From contig JBFLXR010000006.1 of assembly GCA_040757065.1 (NCBI GenBank), positions 60,053 through 124,052 on the forward strand: a stretch of DNA of 64,000 nucleotides, in the 5' to 3' direction. Position 1 is the stretch's first letter, and every line of letters begins with the position of its first letter. Shown piece after piece: positions 26,478 to 35,127 of this stretch. This stretch comes from JBFLXR01 sp040757065 (GTDB taxonomy: Bacteria; Pseudomonadota; Gammaproteobacteria; Burkholderiales; Gallionellaceae). Made by a program: the position numbers and the translations under genes. The notes under the pieces were generated by a model. The model did no database searches and was not told the DNA's origin. It worked only from the letters and a program-made list of their open reading frames with translations.

Positions 26478-27338
26478 CTAACCGGATTGGGTCAGTTTTT
26501 TCAGCAGATCCACCCAGTACAGCGCTGCCTCTTGCCGTGCGCCTTCGGCATAACGCACTTGCAGCCGGGCATCCGGCAACGGCGGCAACCCTTGCTCCAC
26601 CACGCTTAGCCCATCGATTCGCAAACTGCGCGGCAGCGCGGTGATTCCCAAACCGCAGCGCACTGCATGGCGCAGCGCAGTGACACTGCCGCCGCTGTAC
26701 GCCACCCGCCAGTTGCGTCCGGCTTTGCCAAGCGCAGCGCTCGCCGCCAGCCGGAAAGCACAGGTTTCGCCGAACACCGCCAGCGGAATCGTCTCTGGCA
26801 GTACGGCAGCCGCCCCTTCCGCCGCCATCCAGACCAATGGTTCGCGCCAGACTGTATCGGCATCGTCGTGGGCGATGTCGGTGGTTTCTTTCACCAGCGC
26901 CACATCCAGCTTGCCGGCTGCCAAGGCCTCGACCATGCGTGCGGAAATGCCGGACATCACCGACAGCGCCATGCGCGGGTACCGCGCCCGGAAACCTTGC
27001 AGCGCAGCGGGAAAAATCTGCTCCATCCACTCTTCCGGCATGCCGATGCGCAACTCGCCCGCCAGTTGCACCCCGCTCAGACTTTGGTAAGCCTCGTCGT
27101 TCAGGCGCAGCATCTGGCGCGCATAGGCCAGCAGCAAGCGCCCGTCGTCGGTCGGGCCGATGACCTTGCCCTGACTGCGCTGCAGCAATGTGCGCCCGGT
27201 TAACGCTTCCAACCGCTGGATCTGCAAACTCACGGCGGATTGCGAACGGCCCAGCCCCTCCGCCGCCTGCGAAAAACTCCCCTTGTCGGCGATAGCCGTC
27301 AGAGCGCGCAACAAATCCAGATCGAGGTTTTGCATCAT
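26478..27338 (-). CDS. LysR-type transcriptional regulator
   Basis: A 286-residue regulator with an N-terminal winged helix (LRALTAIADKGSFSQAA, then SQSAVSLQIQRLE) and a C-terminal periplasmic-binding-like effector domain. It is transcribed divergently from a tautomerase-family gene, the usual layout in which the regulator controls its neighbour. The very AT-rich 97-nt gap between them holds a perfect inverted repeat (27359-27380). The inducer is unknown. ATG ATG gives two adjacent possible starts. Confidence 0.9.
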   Translation of the reverse strand: MMQNLDLDLLRALTAIADKGSFSQAAEGLGRSQSAVSLQIQRLEALTGRTLLQRSQGKVIGPTDDGRLLLAYARQMLRLNDEAYQSLSGVQLAGELRIGMPEEWMEQIFPAALQGFRARYPRMALSVMSGISARMVEALAAGKLDVALVKETTDIAHDDADTVWREPLVWMAAEGAAAVLPETIPLAVFGETCAFRLAASAALGKAGRNWRVAYSGGSVTALRHAVRCGLGITALPRSLRIDGLSVVEQGLPPLPDARLQVRYAEGARQEAALYWVDLLKKLTQSG

Positions 27339-27358
27339 TAAAATATTTAATATATTAC

Positions 27359-27380
27359 TTTGAATTATTAATTGTTCAAA
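27359..27380. repeat. inverted repeat between LysR and tautomerase genes
   Basis: TTTGAA (27359-27364) and TTCAAA (27375-27380) form perfect arms around an A/T spacer in the divergent promoter region: a candidate operator for the adjacent LysR protein. Confidence 0.45.
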
Positions 27381-27435
27381 TAACCACCCGCCCGGTAAAG
27401 TGGCGGCATCGTTTCACATACCGAAGGAGAAAACC

Positions 27436-27837
27436 ATGCCGTACTTGCACATCCAGACCGGAATCGTTCCCACGCCTGACCAATACTATAAGCTACACTG
27501 CGAAAGCGTGCGCTTACTGACAGACCTGCTCGGCAAGCGCAGTGAGGTCAGCGCCGTCTGCATTTCGACACTGCCCGCCCCCGGCTGGTCGGTCGGAGGC
27601 GAAGCACTCGACGCAAGAACCTGCACCCCGGTCTACGCCGAAGTCAAAATTACCGCCGGCACCAATAGCGCCGAAGAAAAGGCCCGCTTCATCGCCGCGC
27701 TGCATGCCTTGTTCGAAGCCTCGCTCGGCAACCTGCCGGAAGCCAGCTACATCGTAATTCAGGAACTAGCCGCCACCGACTGGGGCTACCACGGCCTGAC
27801 CCAGGCGGCACGCAAAGCGGCATCGACCCCGCTCTGA
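27436..27837 (+). CDS. tautomerase-superfamily protein (LysR-linked)
   Basis: A 133-residue protein whose frame begins MPYLHIQTGI, so the mature N-terminal residue would be the catalytic proline of the tautomerase superfamily. It is about twice the length of a single 4-oxalocrotonate tautomerase unit, like the MIF/CHMI-type double-unit proteins. An AAGGAGA ribosome site (27424-27430) fixes the start. It is likely controlled by the divergent LysR regulator. Substrate unknown. Confidence 0.8.
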   Translation: MPYLHIQTGIVPTPDQYYKLHCESVRLLTDLLGKRSEVSAVCISTLPAPGWSVGGEALDARTCTPVYAEVKITAGTNSAEEKARFIAALHALFEASLGNLPEASYIVIQELAATDWGYHGLTQAARKAASTPL

Positions 27838-28101
27838 GAAGAAAAGCCATGCCCCACAAAATCAGCGCAAAGAAGTGGGTGAGTTCTTTCAGGAAACGCC
27901 AGACCAACGGCGCGCGGGGTGCGGCCACGGGCCCGGTTCGGGCCATATTCGCGCAGACGCTGCGCCGCAAAACGTCACACGCGCCTTCGCAAGTATGTTA
28001 TAACCATAACACTAAAGTAGGTAATGACCTGTTACGCATCGCCGCTTCGTCCGGGGCGCGAACAGGCCATCAATTAATAAAATAGTTGTCGGAGAGTGTG
28101 T

Positions 28102-29628
28102 ATGAAACGGTGGAAGCAGTTATCCGCCCAGAGCCGGTTGCAGATCCCGCTGCAAATCGGTTTATTTATCGTGTTGTTCGCCCTGCAACAATTCGCGGTA
28201 AGCTGGTTCGAGCAGCGGGTAATGGACAAAATGCAAGACCGGTTACAGCTTAATTCCGAAATCGCATTTCTGTCGCTTTCGGAGCTGATGCTGGCCGGAA
28301 AAATCTCCGAGGTTGACTCCCGCAAGCAAGTTATCGAACGCATGCTGCACTTGGACGGCAACCCACTGGAAGAAGTGCGCGTCATCCGCGGCAAGGCCGT
28401 GCAAGATCAGTTCGGTCTTGGCGAGGCCAGCGAGCAAGCGAAAGACGCGCTCGACCATGAGGCTCTCCGGCAGGGTACGTCACAGTTCGGCGCACTACAA
28501 CGTCAAAACGGAAAAACCACGCTGCGCGGGGTGCTACCGTTCATCGCCACCGAAAATACCACCGGGGTAAATTGCCTGATGTGCCACAGCGTTCCGAGCG
28601 GCACGGTCAACGGCGCAATCAGCGTCGTGGCCGATGTCAGCGACGAGTATCAACTGGTGCAATACGCGCGCTATGCTCTGTGGGGGGCGCAAGTCATTAT
28701 CCAGCTCGTGGTATTTTTCGCCGTCGGCTGGGGCATGAAAGTAGCGCTCGCGCCGATCGGCGGCGATCCGACTGCTGTGCAAGGCATTGTCCGGCGCGTG
28801 GCGGCGGGCGACTTGGCGCTGCACATCGAAACCCGCCCCGGCGACGACTCCAGCCTACTTTACGGCATCCGCGAGATGGTCGTCAGACTTTCCAACGTTA
28901 TCCGCGACGTGCGGCGCGCTTCCGACAGCATCGCCTCGGCTTCCGAAGAAATTTCTGCAACGGCTCAGACCTTAAGCCGCGCATCCGGTGAGCAGGCCGC
29001 CAGCGTCGAGCAGACCAGCGCCTCCATCGAGCAGATGAGCGCATCGATCGGTCAGAACACCGACAACACCAAGGTCACCGACGGCATGGCTGCCAAAGCG
29101 GCGCTAGAAGCGGCAGCCGGCGGAAAATCGGTGATGGAAACCGTCTCTGCCATGCAACAAATCGCCGACAAAATCCGCATCGTGGATGACATCGCCTATC
29201 AGACCAATCTGCTGGCGCTGAACGCCGCCATTGAAGCCGCACGCGCCGGCGAGCACGGCAAGGGTTTCGCGGTGGTGGCAGCGGAAGTGCGCAAACTGGC
29301 CGAGCGCAGTCAAATCGCTGCACAGGAAATCGGCGATGTTGCCAAGCATAGCGTCGATCTGGCCGGTCAGGCAGGCCGCCAGATCGGCGAAGTGGTACCG
29401 GCCATCCACAAAACTTCGGACTTGGTGCAGGAAATCGCTGCCGCTTCAGCCGAACAGGCTTCCGGCATCGCGCAGATCAATTCCGCGATGGACTTGCTAA
29501 ACCGCACCACGCAGCAAAATGCCTCGGCCTCGGAAGAACTGGCCGCCACAGCGGAAGAAATGAGCAGTCAGGCCGCACAACTACAAGAGCTGGTGGGTTT
29601 CTTTAAGGTAGAAGCGGCGCGCGCCTGA
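28102..29628 (+). CDS. methyl-accepting chemotaxis protein with periplasmic c-type haem motif
   Basis: A transmembrane chemoreceptor of 508 residues. TM1 is at about 14-36 and TM2 at about 193-215; between them a periplasmic sensor region carries CLMCH at 158-162, a canonical CxxCH haem c attachment site, preceded by an N-terminal helical part typical of haem-binding DUF3365-like sensors. A HAMP-like linker follows, then a full signalling domain with the hairpin-tip sequence DDIAYQTNLLALNAAIEAAR. GGAGAG precedes ATG 28102. A redox, oxygen, NO or metal-related signal is inferred. The 264-nt upstream gap holds only a 78-codon frame that I do not accept. Confidence 0.92.
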   Translation: MKRWKQLSAQSRLQIPLQIGLFIVLFALQQFAVSWFEQRVMDKMQDRLQLNSEIAFLSLSELMLAGKISEVDSRKQVIERMLHLDGNPLEEVRVIRGKAVQDQFGLGEASEQAKDALDHEALRQGTSQFGALQRQNGKTTLRGVLPFIATENTTGVNCLMCHSVPSGTVNGAISVVADVSDEYQLVQYARYALWGAQVIIQLVVFFAVGWGMKVALAPIGGDPTAVQGIVRRVAAGDLALHIETRPGDDSSLLYGIREMVVRLSNVIRDVRRASDSIASASEEISATAQTLSRASGEQAASVEQTSASIEQMSASIGQNTDNTKVTDGMAAKAALEAAAGGKSVMETVSAMQQIADKIRIVDDIAYQTNLLALNAAIEAARAGEHGKGFAVVAAEVRKLAERSQIAAQEIGDVAKHSVDLAGQAGRQIGEVVPAIHKTSDLVQEIAAASAEQASGIAQINSAMDLLNRTTQQNASASEELAATAEEMSSQAAQLQELVGFFKVEAARA

Positions 29629-29641
29629 AACCGGTCGGATC

Positions 29642-29660
29642 GCGGGGCGCGAAGCCCCGC
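29642..29660. terminator. stem-loop between convergent chemoreceptor and carbonic anhydrase genes
   Basis: GCGGGGC and GCCCCGC arms with a 5-nt loop in the 35-nt convergent gap. There is no T-run, so termination is only suggested by position. Confidence 0.4.
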
Positions 29661-29663
29661 CGT

Positions 29664-30302
29664 TCAGATGGAGGTAAAACAGTCGCCGGATGGATCGTAG
29701 CGCAGCAACTCGCCGTGCTCGATGTCGAAATACCAGCCGTGCAGGGTCAGCGTACCCGCTTCCACGCGGCTGCGCACCCAATCGAACGTCATCAGATTAT
29801 TCAGTGAGCTGAGAATGGCACGTTGTTCGCACGCGCGCTCGAAGGCTTCCGCCGGAGCCTCCGGCATATCCCGCTGCACGCTGACGCGTGCCTCGTCGGC
29901 CACCCGCATCCAACTGCCGATGTAGGATTCGTTGCTGCCGTCCGCCGCTGCGCCGCTAATCAACGCCCGGATGCCGCCGCAATGCGCGTGACCGAGCACA
30001 ATGATGTGTTCCACGCCCAGATTGCACACGCCGTATTCCAGCGCCGCGCTGGTGCCGTGGCGACCGCCCTTGCGGCTTTCCGAGGGCGGTACCAGATTGG
30101 CGACGTTGCGGATCACGAATAAATCGCCCGGCGCGGAATCCAGCACCAAGGCCGGATCGACGCGCGAATCGCAGCAGGCCACCACCAGTATCTTCGGGGT
30201 TTGTCCGGCCTCGACCAACTGACGGTATAAAGCATCCTCGTCCGCGAAATGCTGCTCGCGGAAACGATGGAAGCCGGCGATCAAATCTTGCGGAGTGGTC
30301 AT
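29664..30302 (-). CDS. can: beta-class carbonic anhydrase
   Basis: Zinc enzyme interconverting CO2 and bicarbonate, 212 residues. The zinc-site motifs are present: CCDSRVDP (Cys and the Asp/Arg dyad) and HAHCGGI (His and Cys). There is no signal peptide, so it acts in the cytosol. Its start overlaps the purC stop by 4 nt, placing it as the last gene of the cbbM-cbbQ-cbbO-fbp-purE-purC-can series. In an autotroph it could supply CO2 to RuBisCO and bicarbonate to carboxylases and purine synthesis. Confidence 0.94.
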   Translation of the reverse strand: MTTPQDLIAGFHRFREQHFADEDALYRQLVEAGQTPKILVVACCDSRVDPALVLDSAPGDLFVIRNVANLVPPSESRKGGRHGTSAALEYGVCNLGVEHIIVLGHAHCGGIRALISGAAADGSNESYIGSWMRVADEARVSVQRDMPEAPAEAFERACEQRAILSSLNNLMTFDWVRSRVEAGTLTLHGWYFDIEHGELLRYDPSGDCFTSI

Positions 30303-31186
30303 GCCGCTCCGGTCAGGCGGCGCAACGCCTCGCTGTACTTATCAGCGGTCTTTTGCAGCACCTCGTCGGGCAGCACCGGAGCCGGCGGTTGCTTATTCCA
30401 GCCGGAACCTTCCAGCCAGTCGCGTACGATTTGCTTATCGAAACTGGGCGGATTGCTGCCCACTTGGTATTCGTCGGCCGGCCAGAAACGGGAAGAATCC
30501 GGCGTCAGCGCTTCGTCGATAAGATACAGCTTGCCGGCTTCGTCCACACCGAACTCGAACTTGGTATCGGCGATGATAATGCCGCGGGTCAGCGCGTAGT
30601 CGGCTGCCTGTGTGTACAGCGCCAGCGTCGCGTCGCGCACTTCCGCTGCACGCGCCTCGCCCAACAGCTCGGCAGCCTGTGCATAAGAAATATTCTCGTC
30701 ATGCTCGCCGACCGCCGCCTTGGTGGACGGAGTAAACAGCGGCTGCGGCAGCTTCTGCGCTTCCTGCAACCCGGCAGGCAGTTGAATACCGCACACTGCG
30801 CCGGTTTTCTTGTAATCCTTCCAGCCGGAACCGACCAGATAACCGCGCACGATAGCTTCGATCGGCAGCGGCTTGAGGCGCTTCACCACAAATGCGCGGC
30901 CTTTAACCTGCGCACGCTCTTCATCGGTTTTCACCACATCTTCCGGAGCGATGCCGGAAAGGTGGTTGGGAATCACATGGCCCAGCTTAGCGAACCAGAA
31001 GTTGGACATCGCGGTCAGCACTTCGCCTTTGCCCGGCACCGGGGTTGGCAGAATGACGTCGAACGCGGAAAGGCGGTCGGTTTGCACGATCAACAGATTG
31101 TGCTCATCCACCTCGTAGATGTCGCGCACTTTGCCGCGGTGCAAGAACTTCAGGCTGGTCAGATTGGATTGATGTAATGCGCTCAT
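30299..31186 (-). CDS. purC: SAICAR synthetase
   Basis: Joins aspartate to CAIR in an ATP-dependent step of purine synthesis, 295 residues. Family segments include GKVRDIYEV near the N-terminus, EAIVRGYLVGSGWKDY and the C-terminal DEALTPDSSRFW. It is coupled to can by a 4-nt overlap and separated from purE by a 66-nt gap that contains a terminator-like hairpin. Confidence 0.96.
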   Translation of the reverse strand: MSALHQSNLTSLKFLHRGKVRDIYEVDEHNLLIVQTDRLSAFDVILPTPVPGKGEVLTAMSNFWFAKLGHVIPNHLSGIAPEDVVKTDEERAQVKGRAFVVKRLKPLPIEAIVRGYLVGSGWKDYKKTGAVCGIQLPAGLQEAQKLPQPLFTPSTKAAVGEHDENISYAQAAELLGEARAAEVRDATLALYTQAADYALTRGIIIADTKFEFGVDEAGKLYLIDEALTPDSSRFWPADEYQVGSNPPSFDKQIVRDWLEGSGWNKQPPAPVLPDEVLQKTADKYSEALRRLTGAA

Positions 31187-31213
31187 GGCGAACTCTCGAA
31201 TAACGGCTTACGG

Positions 31214-31237
31214 AAAAACCGGGGCTTGCGCCCCGGT
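31214..31237 (-). terminator. intrinsic terminator between purE and purC
   Basis: On the minus strand ACCGGGGC/GCCCCGGT arms with a 4-nt loop run straight into a stretch of five T, 16 nt after the purE stop. purC and can downstream would then depend on readthrough or on their own promoter. Confidence 0.65.
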
Positions 31238-31252
31238 CGGTCGTTGCTTAAT

Positions 31253-31744
31253 TTAAAGCGACAACGGCGGAGTCGCCGCAATCGCCTCGGCCTGCTTCTG
31301 ACGGAACGCCGTCAGTTGCTGCGCCAAACCGGCATCTTGCAACGCCAGCATGGAGACCGCAAACAGACCGGCATTGGCCGCGCCTGCCTCGCCGATGGCG
31401 AAGGTGGCAACCGGGATGCCCTTCGGCATTTGCACGATGGACAACAGCGAATCCATGCCCTTCAGATACTTCGAAGGAATGGGCACGCCCAATACCGGCA
31501 GCGTCGTCTTACCGGCGATCACGCCAGCCAGATGCGCTGCGCCGCCCGCACCGGCGATAAAACACTGTACGCCCTGTGCGGTCATTTCCTTAATGTAGTC
31601 GAACAGCAAGTCGGGGGAGCGATGCGCGGAAATCACGCGTGCATCGAAGGCCACACCGAAGTCCTGCAACTGGCGGGCAGCCTGCTGCATGACATCCCAG
31701 TCGTTGGCGCTTCCCATAACAATGGAAACCAGCGGCTTGCTCAT
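31253..31744 (-). CDS. purE: N5-carboxyaminoimidazole ribonucleotide mutase
   Basis: Class I PurE, 163 residues, converting N5-CAIR to CAIR, the product that carries the carbon from bicarbonate. The N-terminal VSIVMGSANDWDVM and SAHRSPD motifs are typical. It starts 3 nt after the fbp stop, so it is co-transcribed with fbp. The ATPase partner purK is not in the window. Confidence 0.95.
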   Translation of the reverse strand: MSKPLVSIVMGSANDWDVMQQAARQLQDFGVAFDARVISAHRSPDLLFDYIKEMTAQGVQCFIAGAGGAAHLAGVIAGKTTLPVLGVPIPSKYLKGMDSLLSIVQMPKGIPVATFAIGEAGAANAGLFAVSMLALQDAGLAQQLTAFRQKQAEAIAATPPLSL

Positions 31745-31747
31745 CGC

Positions 31748-32737
31748 TTATACCCCTTGGTGGTAGCTGACCACGCGGGCCACTTCGTTCTTGGAACCCA
31801 GAATCACCGGCACGCGCTGGTGCAGGCCTTCCGGCTGAATGTCCAGAATACGCTGACGGCCGGTGGAGCTCATGCCGCCTGCCTGTTCCACGATGAAGGA
31901 CATCGGGTTGGCTTCGTACATCAAGCGCAGCTTGCCTGCCTTGGAGGGATCCTTGGTGTCCTTGGGGTACATGAAGATACCGCCGCGGCACAGAATACGG
32001 TGCACTTCAGCCACCATCGAAGCCACCCAACGCATGTTGAAGTCTTTCTCGCGGCCACCGGCCTTGCCCTTCACGCATTCGTCGATGTAACGCTGCACCG
32101 GCGCTTCCCAGAAGCGTTGGTTGGACATGTTGATCGCGAATTCCTTGGTGTCTTCCGGAATGGTCATGTTCGGGTTGGTCAGCACGAATTCGCCGGTTTC
32201 CACGTCCAGGGTGAAGCCGTTCACGCCATGACCGGTGGTCAGCACCATCATGGTGGAAGAACCGTACAGTGCATAGCCGCCGCACAATTGCTTGGTGCCG
32301 GGCTGCAAGAAATCCTGCACGGCCGGGTTCTTGTTCGGTGCCTTCAGAATCGAGAAGATGGTACCAACGGAAATGTTCACGTCCACGTTGGAAGAGCCGT
32401 CCAGCGGATCGAACACCAACAGGTAGTCGCCGCGCGGAACGGTCGCACCGATTTCGTGCGGATCGTCCATTTCTTCGGAAGCCAGACCTGCGTAGAAGCC
32501 GGTCACTTCGTTGTCGTGAGTGAAGATGTCGTTGGTGATCACGTCCAGCTTCTTCTGGGTTTCGCCCTGAATGTTTTCGCTGGCAGCGTAGCCCATCACG
32601 CCGGCCAATGCGCCGCGGTTCACGGCGGAAGCAATTTTGCGGCAAGAAGCAGCAATTTCAATAATCAGAGCGGACAGGTCATCCCCGCCGTGTGCACGTT
32701 GTTCTTCAACGATGAATTCCTGCAAACTTTTTGCCAT
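31748..32737 (-). CDS. fbp: fructose-1,6-bisphosphatase class I
   Basis: Hydrolyses fructose-1,6-bisphosphate to fructose-6-phosphate in the Calvin cycle and gluconeogenesis, 329 residues. The metal/phosphate motif DPLDGSSNVD is intact, as is the C-terminal GGIFMYP segment. It lies 83 nt downstream of cbbO and 3 nt before purE, consistent with a Calvin-cycle role. Confidence 0.96.
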   Translation of the reverse strand: MAKSLQEFIVEEQRAHGGDDLSALIIEIAASCRKIASAVNRGALAGVMGYAASENIQGETQKKLDVITNDIFTHDNEVTGFYAGLASEEMDDPHEIGATVPRGDYLLVFDPLDGSSNVDVNISVGTIFSILKAPNKNPAVQDFLQPGTKQLCGGYALYGSSTMMVLTTGHGVNGFTLDVETGEFVLTNPNMTIPEDTKEFAINMSNQRFWEAPVQRYIDECVKGKAGGREKDFNMRWVASMVAEVHRILCRGGIFMYPKDTKDPSKAGKLRLMYEANPMSFIVEQAGGMSSTGRQRILDIQPEGLHQRVPVILGSKNEVARVVSYHQGV

Positions 32738-32820
32738 CTTCTCTCTCCAATCAAATAAAAATTCTAGCCGGGCGATTTTACCCGTTTTTGTGCATATCCT
32801 CTACGCTGTCGCGGGCATTT

Positions 32821-35064
32821 CTACTTTGTCAGCGCCATAAACAACTGCGGCAACTTTTCCGGCAGGCGTGCAATGTTGTCGATCACCGCATAGCGGTTGC
32901 CGAAGATATTCGCCACATACTCGTCCGCTTGCGGGTCGAGGTTAATGCAATATGTGTATATGCCTTTGCCGTCCAGCTCGCGCACCGCGATGCGCGCATC
33001 TTCGATCAAGGCCTGCGGATCGTCCACGTCGATGTCGGACGGCTCGCCGTCAGTCAGCACCAGCATCAGCTTTTTGTCGGCCTCTTGGTGATCGAGATAA
33101 TGCCCGGCATGACGCAATGCCGCCCCCATACGGGTCGAATAGCCCGCCTCCATCGAAGCCAGACGCCCTTTCACATCCGCACCCCAATGCTCCTTATAGC
33201 CCTTGATGTGCAAGTAGCGCACATCGTGACGGGTATCGGAATAGAAGCCGCCGATCGCGAACGGATCGCCCATCTGCTCGACCGCCCAGGCCAGCAGCGA
33301 AACCGCTTCCTGACTGAGCTGCAATTTGCTCTGCTCGCAGCCTTCCGGCACATCGGCCAGCGAAGCCGACAAGTCGAGCAGCAGCGACACCGCCACGCTG
33401 CGCCCGTCGTTCTTATGGCTCATATTGATCCGCGGGTCGGGCTGTGCGCCGCTCTTGAAGTCGATCAGCGAACGGATCGCCACATCCAGATCCAGTTCGG
33501 AGCCTTCTTCCTGATAACGCACGCGCACCTTCTGCTGCGGCTTCAGCATGTCAATGATCTTTTTCAGCTTTTTTGCCAGTGCGCTGTGCTTGGCCAGCAG
33601 ACTGTCGATGTAACCCGGGTCGGTTTTCGGGTGCAAATGTTCATACACGCTCACCCAATCCGGCAGGTAATGCTGGCTCTTATGCTCCCATTCGGGATAC
33701 ATGCGCGGCGGCATTTCCTCGTTTTCCTTTTCCTCCACCTGCTGGCTCTCGGTCGGACGCCCCTCGTATACTTCTTCGTCGCCTTCCTCGATAAACATCC
33801 ACATCAGGCGGTTATCGTCGCGGTAGTCCACCTCGGTATCTTCGAACCAGACTTTGGCCGACAAATCGCTTTGCTGGCGGGTGCGCGTAATAAATTCCAC
33901 GCCCAGATCCACCATGTCGGATGTCCGGCTATTCCCGCGCTGCATGACTTCCTGGAACCGTGCCGCAAACTCCAAAATCACCGGATGCGTGTAAGCATGG
34001 TTCGGATCGAGCAAGGCGCGCGACAACATGAACAGGCGGTGGCGCACCGAAGACCAGCCCTCGGGACAGGCATCTTCCTTCGGTGCAGGATGCAACGCCA
34101 GCCAAATATTGCGCAGGCCGGGATATTGCTGCATTGCCAGATATTCCACGCGCGAGTCTTCGAACACCTCGATCGACACCCGCTGGAACGGACTGAAGTT
34201 GTCGGCAATTTGCGGAGTTGTCCACCGCTGATGTGCCGTCAAGTGGGCCAGCAAAGCGCGATAACGGTCGATGCCGCGCACGCCGTTCGGCGTATCGTCG
34301 TAGACGTCCGGCAAGTGAATGCCGAGGTCGTCCAGATAAGGCACCGGCTTGCGCAATTCATCGTAGGCCAGCGAGTAGGGCACCAAATTGACCGTACTTT
34401 CCCACAGCCCGCGCAAATACAAATCCAGCTTGCGTTCGTGGTCGGTCAGCAAGGTGCCGTGCCGCTCGCGCTGCACGATTGCCACGCTGTCGGCCGACTG
34501 CATGGAAAAGAAGTTACGCTGACGGTCAGGATCGTTCGGGTAACCCTGAATGCCGTAATTCACCCAGTTGCGCAGTCCGGCCAACGAGATCTGACTCAGC
34601 AAATACGGCACGCTGGAAAGAAACTCCGGCAGACATTCACTGGCGTACATTGAATCGATGCCGTGCACTTTGGGCGTTGTCCGCGCCAGTACCTCCATCA
34701 CCAGCTGCTGGTATTCGGCAAACAGCTCGCGGCTTTCCAAATGGCGGCTGGCGGCAGGCAGGCTTTGCAGGAAAGGCACAATCGCCTTGCTGTTGGGCGA
34801 ACGCGCCAGTTTGCGGGTGAAATCGACAATTTCGTCGATCACATCCTCGCCGACTTGTGCGGCCACTTGCGGCATTTCTTCCAGAAACACCAGCACCGGC
34901 TCCTCGCCGCGCCCCATCTTCCCGATCCGCTCAGCGGCATCGACGAAGTTACGCAGCCCGTCATCCGACAAGCGTTTGCGTGCGAAAGCCAGGCGTTCCG
35001 GGAACACCTTCTGCACACGGGCAAAATTACAGTTGAGTTTTAATTCGTCCAGTTCGACAGTCAT
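32821..35064 (-). CDS. cbbO: RuBisCO activase component CbbO (VWA protein)
   Basis: Adaptor half of the CbbQ/CbbO RuBisCO activase, 747 residues. The long N-terminal part is specific to the CbbO/NorD group; the C-terminal von Willebrand A domain keeps its metal-dependent adhesion motif (LLLDLSASL, DxSxS). In characterised systems the VWA domain contacts RuBisCO while CbbQ hexamers supply ATP-driven force. It is 63 nt after cbbQ, from which it is separated by a perfect hairpin. The alternative, a NorD-type protein of NO-reductase maturation, is unlikely beside cbbM. Confidence 0.93.
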   Translation of the reverse strand: MTVELDELKLNCNFARVQKVFPERLAFARKRLSDDGLRNFVDAAERIGKMGRGEEPVLVFLEEMPQVAAQVGEDVIDEIVDFTRKLARSPNSKAIVPFLQSLPAASRHLESRELFAEYQQLVMEVLARTTPKVHGIDSMYASECLPEFLSSVPYLLSQISLAGLRNWVNYGIQGYPNDPDRQRNFFSMQSADSVAIVQRERHGTLLTDHERKLDLYLRGLWESTVNLVPYSLAYDELRKPVPYLDDLGIHLPDVYDDTPNGVRGIDRYRALLAHLTAHQRWTTPQIADNFSPFQRVSIEVFEDSRVEYLAMQQYPGLRNIWLALHPAPKEDACPEGWSSVRHRLFMLSRALLDPNHAYTHPVILEFAARFQEVMQRGNSRTSDMVDLGVEFITRTRQQSDLSAKVWFEDTEVDYRDDNRLMWMFIEEGDEEVYEGRPTESQQVEEKENEEMPPRMYPEWEHKSQHYLPDWVSVYEHLHPKTDPGYIDSLLAKHSALAKKLKKIIDMLKPQQKVRVRYQEEGSELDLDVAIRSLIDFKSGAQPDPRINMSHKNDGRSVAVSLLLDLSASLADVPEGCEQSKLQLSQEAVSLLAWAVEQMGDPFAIGGFYSDTRHDVRYLHIKGYKEHWGADVKGRLASMEAGYSTRMGAALRHAGHYLDHQEADKKLMLVLTDGEPSDIDVDDPQALIEDARIAVRELDGKGIYTYCINLDPQADEYVANIFGNRYAVIDNIARLPEKLPQLFMALTK

Positions 35065-35097
35065 CGCAGACTCCTTCGCGCCTGTTCACACCGACAG

Positions 35098-35119
35098 GCC
35101 GGGCGGATCGCCGCCCGGC
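35098..35119. repeat. intercistronic hairpin between cbbQ and cbbO
   Basis: Perfect 9-bp arms GCCGGGCGG and CCGCCCGGC with loop atcg. There is no T-run; it could stabilise the cbbQ 3' end or tune CbbQ:CbbO stoichiometry. Confidence 0.45.
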
Positions 35120-35127
35120 GACCTGCA

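Noticed and set aside
27849..28085. 78-codon plus-strand frame before the chemoreceptor
   Set aside because: Arg/Ser/Ala-rich with no recognisable pattern. I see nothing else definite in the 27838-28101 gap.
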